This document shows, one piece after another, positions 34,857-43,866 of a DNA stretch of 64,000 nucleotides. The position numbers and the translations under genes are program-made. This stretch comes from Mesotoga sp. Brook.08.105.5.1 (lineage in GTDB: Bacteria > Thermotogota > Thermotogae > Petrotogales > Kosmotogaceae), in the NCBI RefSeq assembly GCF_002752635.1, contig NZ_AYTW01000031.1, positions 1 through 64,000 of the forward strand, given 5' to 3'. Every line of letters starts with the position of its first letter. Position 1 is the first letter of the stretch. Below the pieces are notes generated by a model, which was not told the DNA's origin, searched no databases, and was given only the letters and a program-made list of their open reading frames with translations.

Positions 34857-35773
34857 CCTTCAAAGCTGACTTTGTTGGAAAAAGAAAGTACTTCATTGCT
34901 CTTTCTCTTGTACTGATTCTTGTTTCACTTGTCTTCATCTTTACCAAGGGCTTCAATTTCGGAGTGGATTTCACTGGTGGAATTGAAATCAGCGTATCCG
35001 TTCCCGATATTGACATGACCGTAGCGGAGATCCGAGAGCTCCTCAGTGCAGAGGACCCAAGCTTTGCCGCAGCTAGAATCATTAAACAGAGGCCTTTGAT
35101 TGAAGAAGGTTCTTCCGAACAAAGAAGCAGATTCTCGATAATCGTTAACACTAGCGAAAGCGACGAATCGGTGACATCAAAGATCCTGGCCGGTCTTGAG
35201 AGCGAGGGAGTAACGGAGAGTAATATTCTATCTGTTAGTACAATCTCCGGTTATGCAGCTCAGGAAATCAGAGGGTATGCCTGGATTGCAGTCATCGTGT
35301 CGATGGCTCTTCTGTTGTTGTATATAACAATTAGATTCAAGTTTTCATTCGGAGTTGGCGCGATTATTACTCTGATACATGATGTGATTATCGTAATGGG
35401 TTTCTACAGTATTTTCGGAATTGAATTCAATGCACCGGTAGTAGCATCTCTTCTTACGCTTGTTGGATACTCTTTGAATGACACTATCGTAGTCTACGAT
35501 AGAATCAGAGAAAACACCAAGAAGATGAGAGGCAAGACAATAGAGACAGTAGTCAACACAAGCATCAACGATGTGATAGTCAGGTCTATCAATACCTCTT
35601 TGACGACGTTCCTTGCGGTTCTAACGCTCTTCATATTCTCCGGAGAGGTTTTGAGGCCATTTGCATTTGGAATGCTGGTTGGTGTGATAGTTGGAACATA
35701 CTCCTCTCTTTACATCTCCAGTCCGGTGGTTATCGAATGGCTCAAGCGAGTCGAGAACAGAAAGCATGCTTGA
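34853..35773 (+). CDS. secF: Protein translocase subunit SecF (306 aa)
   Basis: Partner of SecD, starting at an ATG overlapping the secD stop. N-terminal helix, FGVDFTGGIEISV near residue 38, and the C-terminal signature VGYSLNDTIVVYDRIRENTKK near 203. Six membrane segments. Together with SecD it uses the ion gradient to aid late protein export. Confidence 0.96.
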   Translation: MTFKADFVGKRKYFIALSLVLILVSLVFIFTKGFNFGVDFTGGIEISVSVPDIDMTVAEIRELLSAEDPSFAAARIIKQRPLIEEGSSEQRSRFSIIVNTSESDESVTSKILAGLESEGVTESNILSVSTISGYAAQEIRGYAWIAVIVSMALLLLYITIRFKFSFGVGAIITLIHDVIIVMGFYSIFGIEFNAPVVASLLTLVGYSLNDTIVVYDRIRENTKKMRGKTIETVVNTSINDVIVRSINTSLTTFLAVLTLFIFSGEVLRPFAFGMLVGVIVGTYSSLYISSPVVIEWLKRVENRKHA

Positions 35774-35787
35774 TCGTTGTCTACCTC

Positions 35788-35816
35788 TTGAAATGTGAAA
35801 CCTGGTAGAGTATAAT
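35788..35816 (+). promoter_or_regulatory. Promoter for tRNA-Ala
   Basis: TTGAAA (35788-35793) and consensus TATAAT (35811-35816), 17-base spacer, 11 bases before the tRNA. Confidence 0.85.
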
Positions 35817-35827
35817 TTTTCTTGAGT

Positions 35828-35903
35828 GGGGACGTAGCGCAGTTGGGAGCGCGATACAATGGCATTGTATAGGCCGAGGGTTCGAATCCCTTCGTCTCCA
35901 CCA
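35828..35903 (+). tRNA. tRNA-Ala (GGC)
   Basis: 76 bases with encoded CCA. The acceptor stem GGGGACG pairs with CGTCTCC and includes the G3-U70 pair that identifies alanine tRNAs. The anticodon stem ATACA/TGTAT encloses loop ATGGCAT, so the anticodon is GGC. The T arm contains GGTTCGAATCC. A strong promoter precedes and a terminator follows, so it is a single-tRNA transcript. Confidence 0.97.
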
Positions 35904-35904
35904 G

Positions 35905-35932
35905 GCGGGGAACGTGAGTTCTCCGCTTTTTT
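35905..35932 (+). terminator. Intrinsic terminator after tRNA-Ala
   Basis: Stem GCGGGGAAC (35905-35913) with GTTCTCCGC (35918-35926), loop GTGA, followed by TTTTTT. Confidence 0.9.
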
Positions 35933-35947
35933 GTTACGGTGATTTGT

Positions 35948-36850
35948 ATGAAGAGATTTTTTCTGGCGGTTGTTATTTTATTGGTTGCTGTAACTCTTCC
36001 CACGGTTTTTTTCACCGATGACGGGAGAGCCATTGAAAGGATAGTTGAAATACTGGAAAGAGCGCAGGAAGAAGTGGTTCTTGTAAGTTATTCCCTTGAC
36101 GAGCAGGAGGTGATTGACTGCCTCAACCGCCTATACATCAAAGGTCTCAATGTCTCGGTTGTGATTGACAATTCCACTGTTTCGAGAACCTTTGCGAAGT
36201 CTCCTCAGTTTAAGGTTATGACTGACACAACCGCGGCGCTCGTTCATTCGAAATTCATCGTTGTTGATAGTCAAATAGTGGTCTTCGGAACAGGAAACTT
36301 CACCGAGGGTAGCCTCAGAGAGGACTCAAATAGCTTCATCATGATTGAGTCGGAAAAACTTGCCTCCCTGTTTCTTGATTACTACAAGGCGATTCTGACT
36401 GGAGACTCAAGAGGAGTGACAAGCGTCGGAAATATGACCCTATTTCTCTGCCCTTCTGAAGAAGCGCGCAAGAGAGTAATCAAGGAGTTGATGAGTGCCA
36501 AAGAGGAGATCCGATTCGCCATGTTCGCTTTTACAGATCCCAAAATTCTCGCGGCTTTGAAGTTCTGTGCTTCAAAAGGGGTTAGGGTTTTTGGGATGGT
36601 TGACAGCTGGAACGAAGATTCTCCGCTCAAAGACTATCTCACAACCGGAATGGAGGTATCACGTGGTGTTTCCATAACTATTCACGATAAAACGTTCGTA
36701 ATAGATCGAAACATCGTGATTACGGGATCGGCCAACGCATCACTTAGCGGATGGGGAAAAAACCGCGAGATAGTTGTTATAATCGAGTCTAGGGACGTTG
36801 CAAATCAATTCATAAGCCATTTCGAATACGTCAGGGAGGTCTCGAAATGA
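35948..36850 (+). CDS. Secreted phospholipase D-like protein with two HKD motifs (300 aa)
   Basis: Signal peptide or N-terminal anchor (about 1-20) and two phospholipase-D catalytic half-sites: VHSKFIVVDSQIVVFGTGNFT near residue 95 and IHDKTFVIDRNIVITGSANAS near 243. The paired HxK(x4)D motifs indicate a complete active site, typical of Nuc-type nucleases or phospholipases. The ATG at 35948 has a weak GGTGAT site. Its stop overlaps the nadE start as ATGA. Substrate unknown. Confidence 0.88.
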   Translation: MKRFFLAVVILLVAVTLPTVFFTDDGRAIERIVEILERAQEEVVLVSYSLDEQEVIDCLNRLYIKGLNVSVVIDNSTVSRTFAKSPQFKVMTDTTAALVHSKFIVVDSQIVVFGTGNFTEGSLREDSNSFIMIESEKLASLFLDYYKAILTGDSRGVTSVGNMTLFLCPSEEARKRVIKELMSAKEEIRFAMFAFTDPKILAALKFCASKGVRVFGMVDSWNEDSPLKDYLTTGMEVSRGVSITIHDKTFVIDRNIVITGSANASLSGWGKNREIVVIIESRDVANQFISHFEYVREVSK

Positions 36851-38556
36851 TAGTCAGGACGGCGCTTGCTCAGATAAACACGACGGTTGGGGATCTTGAT
36901 GGAAACAAAAGGAAGATAATCGAAGCGATCGACAGGGCGACAGCGCTTGATTCAGGAATTGTTCTATTCCCTGAGCTTACGATAACCGGTTATCCGCCTG
37001 AGGACCTCTTGCTGAATACAGGGTTTCTAAGAGAGAATTTCGCTGTGCTCAAAGAAATCGCGGGTCAAACTGCCAGAAGCAAAGCAATGATCGTTCTTGG
37101 ATTTGTTGACTTCGTCAATGAGATCTATAACGCGGCAGCAATTCTCCAGAGAGGGGAAATCAAATCAGTCTATCAAAAGATGAGTTTGCCCAATTACTCT
37201 GTGTTTGACGAGAGAAGATACTTCTCTCCAGGAGCACACCCGCTTCTCGTTAGATTTGGCGAAGCAAAGATTGGGATCAATGTTTGCGAGGACCTCTGGG
37301 TGCCGTCTGGCCCAATAAATGATCAGACTATTGCGGGAGCGAATCTTATTCTCAATCTATCTGCTTCACCGTTCACCTCGCAGAAGCATAAAACCCGGTC
37401 TTCTCTTCTGCTGACGAGAGCGATGGAGTATTCCAGCACCATAGCCTACTGTAACCTGGTTGGTGCTCAGGATGATCTAGTATTCGATGGAAGGAGCTGC
37501 GTAGCAATGCCAGACGGAAGGCTGGTGGTCGGGAGGGCCTTTGAGGAAGATCTGCTTGTGCTGGACATAGACACAGATATTTCCACCAGATACAACCTCT
37601 TTGAAGGAAAAAGGAAGGTCTACTCCAAGAACGTGAGTATCGAAGAAGTGACAGTTGAACCATCATACAGAGAAACAGCTTCAGAGCTTGCTGTTCGAAG
37701 AGAATCAGAACTGAGTAAATGCGACGAGTTGATAGCCGCTTTGGAACTTGGTATAGGAGACTACTTGAAGAAGAACAACTTCGAGAGGATAGTTCTTGGG
37801 CTAAGTGGAGGAATGGACTCCTCCCTAGTAGCGGCTCTTGCAGTAAGGGCGATAGGTAAAAACAATGTCAAAGGCGTGTTCATGCCTTCACGAATAACCT
37901 CGAATGAGTCTAGAAGAGATGCAATGGAGCTTGCAGAGAATCTGGGAATTGAGATCCTTGAGGTACCGATCGAGAGCATAGTGGATTCTACTCTAAAGGC
38001 CTTAAAGACTACCTTCAAGGATGCAGCGGAAGATGTTACTGAAGAAAACCTGCAGGCAAGAATCAGGGGAAACATTCTCATGGCGCTTTCAAACAAGTTT
38101 GGATGGCTTGTACTTGTAACAGGCAACAAGAGTGAGATGGCAACGGGATACTCAACTCTCTACGGAGATATGGCGGGTGGACTTGCGGTTCTTAAGGATC
38201 TCTACAAGACTCAGGTCTATATGATCGCAGAACGCTTGAATGAACTTGAAGAGAAAGATGTCATTCCGAGCAATGTATTCTTGAAGGCACCGTCGGCAGA
38301 ACTTAAGGAAGGTCAGAAGGATCAGGACACTCTCCCTCCATATGAGATTCTAGATGAAATCCTCAGGTTTCACATAGAAGAAGGTCTCTCAGCGGAGGAG
38401 ATCGTACTCGAGGGGTTCGAAAGGTCGACAGTAGAGCATTCGCTGAAACTGTTGAGAAAGAACGAGTACAAGCGCAAGCAGTGCGCTCCTGGGATAAAGG
38501 TTTCCAAAAGAGCGTTTGGGAAAGACTGGAGAATGCCAATCACAAATCATTACTGA
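36847..38556 (+). CDS. nadE: Glutamine-dependent NAD(+) synthetase (569 aa)
   Basis: Two-domain enzyme that amidates deamido-NAD using glutamine. N-terminal nitrilase-type glutaminase (about 1-260) with catalytic Glu in LFPELTITGYPPEDL, Lys in YQKMSLPNYSVFDE and Cys in GINVCEDLW. C-terminal synthetase with the ATP loop LGLSGGMDSSLVAALA near 318 and VTGNKSEMATGYSTLYGDMAGG near 425. Translationally coupled to the phospholipase-D-like gene. No clear terminator follows. Confidence 0.96.
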   Translation: MIVRTALAQINTTVGDLDGNKRKIIEAIDRATALDSGIVLFPELTITGYPPEDLLLNTGFLRENFAVLKEIAGQTARSKAMIVLGFVDFVNEIYNAAAILQRGEIKSVYQKMSLPNYSVFDERRYFSPGAHPLLVRFGEAKIGINVCEDLWVPSGPINDQTIAGANLILNLSASPFTSQKHKTRSSLLLTRAMEYSSTIAYCNLVGAQDDLVFDGRSCVAMPDGRLVVGRAFEEDLLVLDIDTDISTRYNLFEGKRKVYSKNVSIEEVTVEPSYRETASELAVRRESELSKCDELIAALELGIGDYLKKNNFERIVLGLSGGMDSSLVAALAVRAIGKNNVKGVFMPSRITSNESRRDAMELAENLGIEILEVPIESIVDSTLKALKTTFKDAAEDVTEENLQARIRGNILMALSNKFGWLVLVTGNKSEMATGYSTLYGDMAGGLAVLKDLYKTQVYMIAERLNELEEKDVIPSNVFLKAPSAELKEGQKDQDTLPPYEILDEILRFHIEEGLSAEEIVLEGFERSTVEHSLKLLRKNEYKRKQCAPGIKVSKRAFGKDWRMPITNHY

Positions 38557-38872
38557 ATGTTTTTGGCCTAGGAAATACAGTACTTGGCAAGATAAAAATC
38601 CAGAACCCAGGATTAACTGTTTAGCCTCTTATGTTAGAGTGCTCAAATCTGTAACTTCTTCCCGTAAAAACGATCAGATGGCAATGATGAACTAGTCCGT
38701 CAATTATTGCGCTTGTCAGTCAATCGTCATGATGTCGTTCACGAAGAGGTGCTTGAACGGCAAGACTCATAGTAGCTCGGTTTCGGAATCTAGAATGACT
38801 CAACCAATATGGCCGCTTATGCGGGGAAATGCAACTACCATTAATTGCTTAATCTTTGTTACAGCTTATTAC
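38557..38872. other. Intergenic region with mobile-element scar
   Basis: About 315 bases between the convergent nadE and PAS genes. It holds the istB remnant described separately; no intact gene or clear terminator was seen. Confidence 0.5.
38621..38766 (-). pseudogene. istB: Remnant of an IS21-family istB helper gene (C-terminal end)
   Basis: On the minus strand 32 codons (38719 to 38621) read LTSAIIDGLVHHCHLIVFTG then RSYRFEHSNIRG and stop, matching the C-terminal end of IstB ATPases (typically A-I-I-D-R-L-x-H-H ... G-x-S-Y-R). Just upstream, in another frame, VLPFKHLFVNDIMTID continues the same family pattern (LPF...F.D). A frameshift therefore separates the pieces. The rest of the gene and istA are gone. 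It is a scar of an old insertion. Confidence 0.65.
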
Positions 38873-40273
38873 TTAGTCCGTCTGCCTTCCTAGAAAGATG
38901 GTGCCTACCTCTCTGCCGGAATCGCGCACAATCTTCTTGGTGAACTCAACTGGGGGTTCTGAGTTGCTGTTGGCGGGGAATCTTATTCTCTCTCCTGATG
39001 ATTCAGAAGATCTAGATGCAGCCATCTCAAGAAAGGCCCGAAGAGTCTTAGAATTCGTTTCGTTAGAACTTCTTCCTTGTTCTTCTTCGAGTTTTGTGTT
39101 GAAGTATTCTTCGGCAGCTTCATTCATGTAGATCAATCTATTCTCCATGTCTGTCGCGACAGCCAGGTCTCCCGTTCCGTTGAGGAGCAGTGAATGGAGA
39201 TTGGCTCGTTTCTGAAGCTCGATGCTCTCGGTGACGTCAATTCCAATCACAAGCTCATATACATTCTCATCGACTCTCAACATACTTCTTTTCTCTTCTA
39301 CAGTAAATACGGAACCGTCTTTTCTCTTGTGCAGGTGTCTTCCTTTCCATTTTCCAGACTTCATAATGGAGAATTGCATGGACTTTGCTTCTACCTCGTC
39401 TTGCACCAGATACGAAGTGAGACTGTCCCCTATCATTTCCTCAAGATCATAACCATGAATCTCCGCAGCAAATCTGTTCAGATAGACTATTCTTCCCTTC
39501 TCGTCAACGGCTATCGCAATCTCCTCAGCATTGTCCAGAAAACGCCATTGGAAGATTAGTTCTTCCCTATCCCTCTTCTGCTTCGAAACGTCCATGAATG
39601 TTAGTTGTACAACTCTCTCTGCACCGTATAACATTTCTGAAGTGTTGAAAATCACGTAGATTTTCCCCCCGGCCTTCGTCAGCATTACGATCTCTCTATC
39701 GATGTCAAAGTTCTCTCTACCAAGAATAGTCTGCAAGGCAAAGGGTTCATCGTATAAAAGATCCTGTATACTCATCTTCTCGATCTCTTCTTCTGAGTAC
39801 CCGAGAAGGCTCTGCGCAACCTTATTACAGAAGATTACGTTTCCATCTCTCTTTCTAAGGATGAGCATTCCGCATCCCATACTATTGACGAGTCCCATAT
39901 ACTTTTCTCGCTCGAAATCCAGAGTCTTCTGAAGTCGGTGCTTTTCAAGCATTGAGTAGACGATTTCGGGAAGATAATGCAGATAACCCGGTCCCTTTAG
40001 CAAATACTCGCCAGGTACCAGGGAGAACTTCTCTATTGACTTCTCACTTCCGACAAGGCAAAGGTATGGAATTGTTCCTGCACGAAGATTATTGATGATG
40101 TCTTCACTGACATAATCAAAGATCATAGCATCTGAAAATCGACCAAACTCGTCAGACACCTCTTCGACGTATCTGACGTCAAAACGATCATCGAAAGCCT
40201 CAATTAACCTTCTTGCATCCTTCTGGCTTCTTCCCACCAGGATTATTCTTGGCTTTGAATAGAAATCAAACAC
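38873..40273 (-). CDS. PAS-domain sensor protein without output domain (466 aa)
   Basis: Soluble. The N-terminal about 110 residues look like a degenerate receiver domain (RIILVGRSQKDARRLIEAF, with Asp kept only in MIFDY). A short helix and three PAS domains follow: about 125-235 (GNVIFCNKVAQSLLGYSEEE), about 245-360 (GRIVYLNRFAAEIHGYDLEE) and about 365-466 (NRLIYMNEAAEEYF). No kinase, cyclase or DNA-binding domain follows. The second GTG (40273) is preferred because AGGGG lies eight bases before it. It may regulate a partner by binding. Confidence 0.8.
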   Translation of the reverse strand: MFDFYSKPRIILVGRSQKDARRLIEAFDDRFDVRYVEEVSDEFGRFSDAMIFDYVSEDIINNLRAGTIPYLCLVGSEKSIEKFSLVPGEYLLKGPGYLHYLPEIVYSMLEKHRLQKTLDFEREKYMGLVNSMGCGMLILRKRDGNVIFCNKVAQSLLGYSEEEIEKMSIQDLLYDEPFALQTILGRENFDIDREIVMLTKAGGKIYVIFNTSEMLYGAERVVQLTFMDVSKQKRDREELIFQWRFLDNAEEIAIAVDEKGRIVYLNRFAAEIHGYDLEEMIGDSLTSYLVQDEVEAKSMQFSIMKSGKWKGRHLHKRKDGSVFTVEEKRSMLRVDENVYELVIGIDVTESIELQKRANLHSLLLNGTGDLAVATDMENRLIYMNEAAEEYFNTKLEEEQGRSSNETNSKTLRAFLEMAASRSSESSGERIRFPANSNSEPPVEFTKKIVRDSGREVGTIFLGRQTD

Positions 40274-40533
40274 AGACTTCACCCCTGAATAGAACGCACC
40301 GAACAGCGAGAGTACCTATACATCCACCCAAAAAAGCAAAGAATTGCCAAATCTGACCGTAAACGGAGCTAGACTCACAGTGTTCTTACCGGAGGTTACA
40401 GTCGTATTGCTTACAAATACCGTTCAAAGCCTTACAAGGAGAACTGGATGGTTATAGCTACGCAAAGAAAGTTACATTTTCATTCTAGCATAGATTGTAA
40501 TAAGATCCAAAATTAGTACTTTTTCGCATGCTC
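40274..40533. other. Intergenic region between PAS gene and tRNA-Thr terminator
   Basis: About 260 bases that must hold the PAS gene promoter. A minus-strand frame reading TVFVSNTTVTSGKNTVSLAP and then PFTVRFGNSLLFWVDV runs about 36 codons to a stop at about 40317. It has no start site and may be a gene remnant or chance. Confidence 0.35.
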
Positions 40534-40560
40534 AAAAAACAACCGGACTTTCGTCCGGTT
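40534..40560 (-). terminator. Intrinsic terminator after tRNA-Thr
   Basis: Minus-strand stem AACCGGAC/GTCCGGTT (40541-40548, 40553-40560) with GAAA tetraloop, then G and TTTTTT. Confidence 0.92.
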
Positions 40561-40567
40561 ATAAAGA

Positions 40568-40644
40568 TGGAGCAGGCGATGAGATTTGAACTCACAACCT
40601 CCGCCTTACCAAGGCGGCGCTCGACCGATTGAAGCTACGCCTGC
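40568..40644 (-). tRNA. tRNA-Thr (GGT)
   Basis: 77 bases with encoded CCA. Acceptor stem GCAGGCG/CGCCTGC, discriminator T, D stem GCTT/GAGC, anticodon stem CCGCC/GGCGG around TTGGTAA giving anticodon GGT, and T arm GTGAG-TTCAAAT-CTCAT. Own promoter and terminator. Confidence 0.96.
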
Positions 40645-40656
40645 TCTGCTGAAACT

Positions 40657-40685
40657 ATGATATCACAGCACTTTTCAAGTTTCAA
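40657..40685 (-). promoter_or_regulatory. Promoter for tRNA-Thr
   Basis: Minus-strand TTGAAA (40680-40685) and TATCAT (40657-40662) with a 17-base spacer, just after the gcvPB stop. Confidence 0.8.
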
Positions 40686-40687
40686 TA

Positions 40688-42136
40688 TCAAGTTCCCTTG
40701 CTCCACCTTGTCTTTGGCTTTCTTGAAGCAGTTGCTTCATCAAGTCTTCCGACAACTGTCTTCTGAGGAGCAGCTTTAAGTATGCTGGGATCCTCCTTTG
40801 CCTCTTTCAGAATTTTCTCGAAAGTATCGGCAAAAGCATCTAGAGCCTCTTTGGTCTCAGTCTCTGTAGGTTCTATCATCAATGCTTCATCCACAATCAG
40901 CGGAAAGTAGACTGTAGGAGGGTGTATTCCGTAGTCTAGGAGTCTTTTGGCAACATCCAGGGTCTTCACTTCATATTCTGATACAAGCTTGCTGCCTTTC
41001 AGAACGAATTCATGCATGCATATATCGGGATAGGCAGTCGGAATGAGCTTGTTGAGTTTGACTCGAAGATAGTTGGCATTTAAGACGGCCATCTCGCTAG
41101 CTCTCTTGAGACCATTGCCGCCCATGGATAATATGTATGCGTAAGCCTTCAGTAAAACACCGAAATTACCGTAGAAACTCCTAACTTTTCCTATTGAATT
41201 CGGAAGATTGTAATCAAGTGAGAACTTCCGACCATCAAAATTAACCACAGGAACAGGTAGCAAGTCTGCAAGAAAGCTCTTCACTCCCACAGGGCCGCTT
41301 CCGGGGCCTCCCATTCCATGAGGTGTCGAAAAGGTTTTGTGCAAGTTTAAGTGAACGATATCAAAACCCATGTCGCCTGGCCTCGCGTGGCCCATTATCG
41401 CATTGAGATTGGCGCCGTCATAATAGAGCAAAGCGCCCTTCTTGTGCGCGGCCTCCTGAATCTCGCAGATCTCGTTTTCAAAAAGGCCCACTGTGTTCGG
41501 GTTGGTAAGCATTATTCCTGCTACGTCTTCATCAAGCATCTCAACAAGGCTATTAAGGGCAACCCTTCCATTGCTTCCTGAAGGTACTTCGACGACCTCA
41601 AAGCCTGCCATGACTGCCGAGGCGGGGTTAGTCCCATGTGCTGAGTCAGGTACAATAACCTTCTTTCTGTTGCTTTCACCCCTCAGTTCGAAGTATTTTT
41701 TCATCAGAAGCATTCCGACCAGCTCGCCATGTGCCCCTGCGGCCGGTTGAAGAGTGAAGTTGCTCATTCCGGTGATCTCGCACAGAGAGTTCTGTAAGTT
41801 GAACATCACTTCTAAAGCTCCCTGGACAGTCTCTTCAGATTGGTACGGGTGTATCTGACTGAAACCTTCAAGACCAGCGACTTTCTCGTTGAGCCTTGGA
41901 TTGTACTTCATTGTACATGATCCAAGAGGATAGAAACCGGTATCAACTGAGTGGTTTTTCTCCGAGAGTCCGGTGTAATGCCTGATTACCTGAAGCTCGC
42001 TAAGCTGAGGAAGACCGGGATTCTTCTCTCTCAACCAGTCCTCACGTAGCAGATCTGAAGGGTCATAACCGTAGCTCTCTTCTTTCGGGAGATGAAAGGC
42101 CTTTCTTCCTTCAGTTGAAAGATCGAAAATCGTCAT
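40688..42136 (-). CDS. gcvPB: Glycine dehydrogenase (decarboxylating) subunit 2 (482 aa)
   Basis: PLP-binding half of the split P-protein, which decarboxylates glycine and passes the aminomethyl group to GcvH. The PLP lysine lies in [21 protein letters not shown] near residue 268, with [10 protein letters not shown] near 130 and [11 protein letters not shown] near 163. The start overlaps gcvPA as ATGA. Last gene of the gcv operon; the tRNA-Thr promoter follows. Confidence 0.96.
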   Translation of the reverse strand: MTIFDLSTEGRKAFHLPKEESYGYDPSDLLREDWLREKNPGLPQLSELQVIRHYTGLSEKNHSVDTGFYPLGSCTMKYNPRLNEKVAGLEGFSQIHPYQSEETVQGALEVMFNLQNSLCEITGMSNFTLQPAAGAHGELVGMLLMKKYFELRGESNRKKVIVPDSAHGTNPASAVMAGFEVVEVPSGSNGRVALNSLVEMLDEDVAGIMLTNPNTVGLFENEICEIQEAAHKKGALLYYDGANLNAIMGHARPGDMGFDIVHLNLHKTFSTPHGMGGPGSGPVGVKSFLADLLPVPVVNFDGRKFSLDYNLPNSIGKVRSFYGNFGVLLKAYAYILSMGGNGLKRASEMAVLNANYLRVKLNKLIPTAYPDICMHEFVLKGSKLVSEYEVKTLDVAKRLLDYGIHPPTVYFPLIVDEALMIEPTETETKEALDAFADTFEKILKEAKEDPSILKAAPQKTVVGRLDEATASRKPKTRWSKGT

Positions 42137-43479
42137 GATATCTCCTCCAGTCTGCCGGCAAAAAACTCAATCTCCTCGTTAAGATTAGCTTCTGTTGTAC
42201 AGATAAGCCCATAACCCTTCATCTCTTCATTAAACCTTTCCAGTTCTAGCGGTCCTAATATCTTGTCTTCTAGTAGCTGTTCGTTAAACTCTTTCAAGTT
42301 ACAGTCAAACTGTGCAACGAATTCGTTGAAAAAGGGGCCTGTGAAGACCAGCCGCACACGATCTGTTCTTCCAATTCTCTCTGCCAAATAATGAGCTTTG
42401 TCAAAAGATCTTTTCGCGATCTCTCTTATCCCATCAGAACCTATCATACTCATGTAGATTGAAGCGATCAGTGCGTTGAATGCATGGTTCGAGCAAATGT
42501 TGGATGTGGCCTTACTTCTTCTGATATGTTGTTCCCGGGTCTGGAGAACCATGACATACCCTGCGCGTCCATCACTGTCTTTTGTCTCTCCGATAATTCT
42601 TCCGGGCATCTTTCTTATATAGCTCTCTTTTGACGCGAAGAAGCCTAGACCCGGTCCGCCAAATGAAGGAGAATTGCCCAACGATTGACCTTCTCCCACA
42701 ACAATATCGGCTCCAAGCTTTCCGGGAGCTTCAAGTATTCCGAGAGCGATTGGGTCAGCGCTTACTATAAGCATTGTCTTCTCGCCGATTTTGGTTCGAA
42801 CCTCCGAAATGTTCTCGATTATTCCGAAGAAGTTTGGGTAGCCCAGCACAAAACCGGAAGTATCCTCGGTGAGTTTCTTTTCTAGATCGGCAAAATCCAC
42901 CTGTCCTGTTTCGGAATCGAAAGCAACGGTTTCAACGCTTATGTCACTGCCAAAACAGTAGGTCTTGATCGTATCTATATACTCGGGATGAAGTGACCCC
43001 GAAACCAGAACCTTCTGACCCCCTCTTACCCTAACAGCCATCAGCGCGGCTTCTGCAGCTGCGCTTGCGCCATCGTACATAGATGAATTTGCTACATCCA
43101 TTCCTGTTAGCTCGCAGATCATCGTCTGGAATTCAAACAGCATCTGAAGAGTCCCCTGTGAGACTTCTGCCTGGTAAGGTGTATATGCGGTGAGAAACTC
43201 GCCTCTCGATGCGATCGCCTGAACCACGCTTGGAACGAAGTGTTTGTACACACCGGCCCCTCTGAAGACGGACAGGTCCTCAAGCGTTATGTTTTTCTCA
43301 CTAAGTTCTTTCAGATCTCTGAGTACACTGAATTCATCCTTGCTTTCGGGTATTGAGATATCGACATCAAACTTATCGGGGATATCCTTGAAAAGCTCCG
43401 AAACGCTCTTGACGCCAACTACCTCCAGCATTTCCTCGACATCCTTGTTGGTCTGGGGCAGATAAGAAAACTCAGGCAT
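42133..43479 (-). CDS. gcvPA: Glycine dehydrogenase (decarboxylating) subunit 1 (448 aa)
   Basis: The other half of the split P-protein, fold type I without the PLP lysine. It begins [10 protein letters not shown] and contains [13 protein letters not shown] near 77, [16 protein letters not shown] near 100 and [12 protein letters not shown] near 255. GGAGG lies six bases before the ATG at 43479; a start at 43497 would overlap gcvH without a site. Confidence 0.95.
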   Translation of the reverse strand: MPEFSYLPQTNKDVEEMLEVVGVKSVSELFKDIPDKFDVDISIPESKDEFSVLRDLKELSEKNITLEDLSVFRGAGVYKHFVPSVVQAIASRGEFLTAYTPYQAEVSQGTLQMLFEFQTMICELTGMDVANSSMYDGASAAAEAALMAVRVRGGQKVLVSGSLHPEYIDTIKTYCFGSDISVETVAFDSETGQVDFADLEKKLTEDTSGFVLGYPNFFGIIENISEVRTKIGEKTMLIVSADPIALGILEAPGKLGADIVVGEGQSLGNSPSFGGPGLGFFASKESYIRKMPGRIIGETKDSDGRAGYVMVLQTREQHIRRSKATSNICSNHAFNALIASIYMSMIGSDGIREIAKRSFDKAHYLAERIGRTDRVRLVFTGPFFNEFVAQFDCNLKEFNEQLLEDKILGPLELERFNEEMKGYGLICTTEANLNEEIEFFAGRLEEIS

Positions 43480-43480
43480 A

Positions 43481-43852
43481 TTAGCCCTCCTCTTCACAGT
43501 GCTTCTTATACGCCTCCAAGTCCATCAGACTGTCAAGTTCCGATTCATCTGCAACTTCAATTCTCACTATCCAGCCTTCTCCTTCGGCATCATCGTTAAT
43601 CTTCTCGGGTGAGGAATCAAGCTCCTCATTCACCTCAACGATTTTCCCACTTACGGGAGCGTAGATGTCACTTGCCGCTTTTACAGACTCTATCGTGCAG
43701 AAGACATCGCCCTTCTTAAGAGACTTGCCTACTTCGGGAAGGTCTACATACACAATGTCACCCAGATGGTCTTGAGCGTGATCTGAAATACCAACTGTTG
43801 CTACCTTTCCTTCAATCGATACCCATTCGTGAGTTGCCGCGAACTTCTTCAT
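43481..43852 (-). CDS. gcvH: Glycine cleavage system H protein (123 aa)
   Basis: Lipoyl carrier that shuttles the aminomethyl group between P, T and L proteins. The lipoylated lysine lies in the family motif with FCTIESVKAASDIYAPVSG near residue 60. Length normal. Located between gcvT and gcvPA. Confidence 0.97.
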   Translation of the reverse strand: MKKFAATHEWVSIEGKVATVGISDHAQDHLGDIVYVDLPEVGKSLKKGDVFCTIESVKAASDIYAPVSGKIVEVNEELDSSPEKINDDAEGEGWIVRIEVADESELDSLMDLEAYKKHCEEEG

Positions 43853-43866
43853 TACAAATCTCCTCC

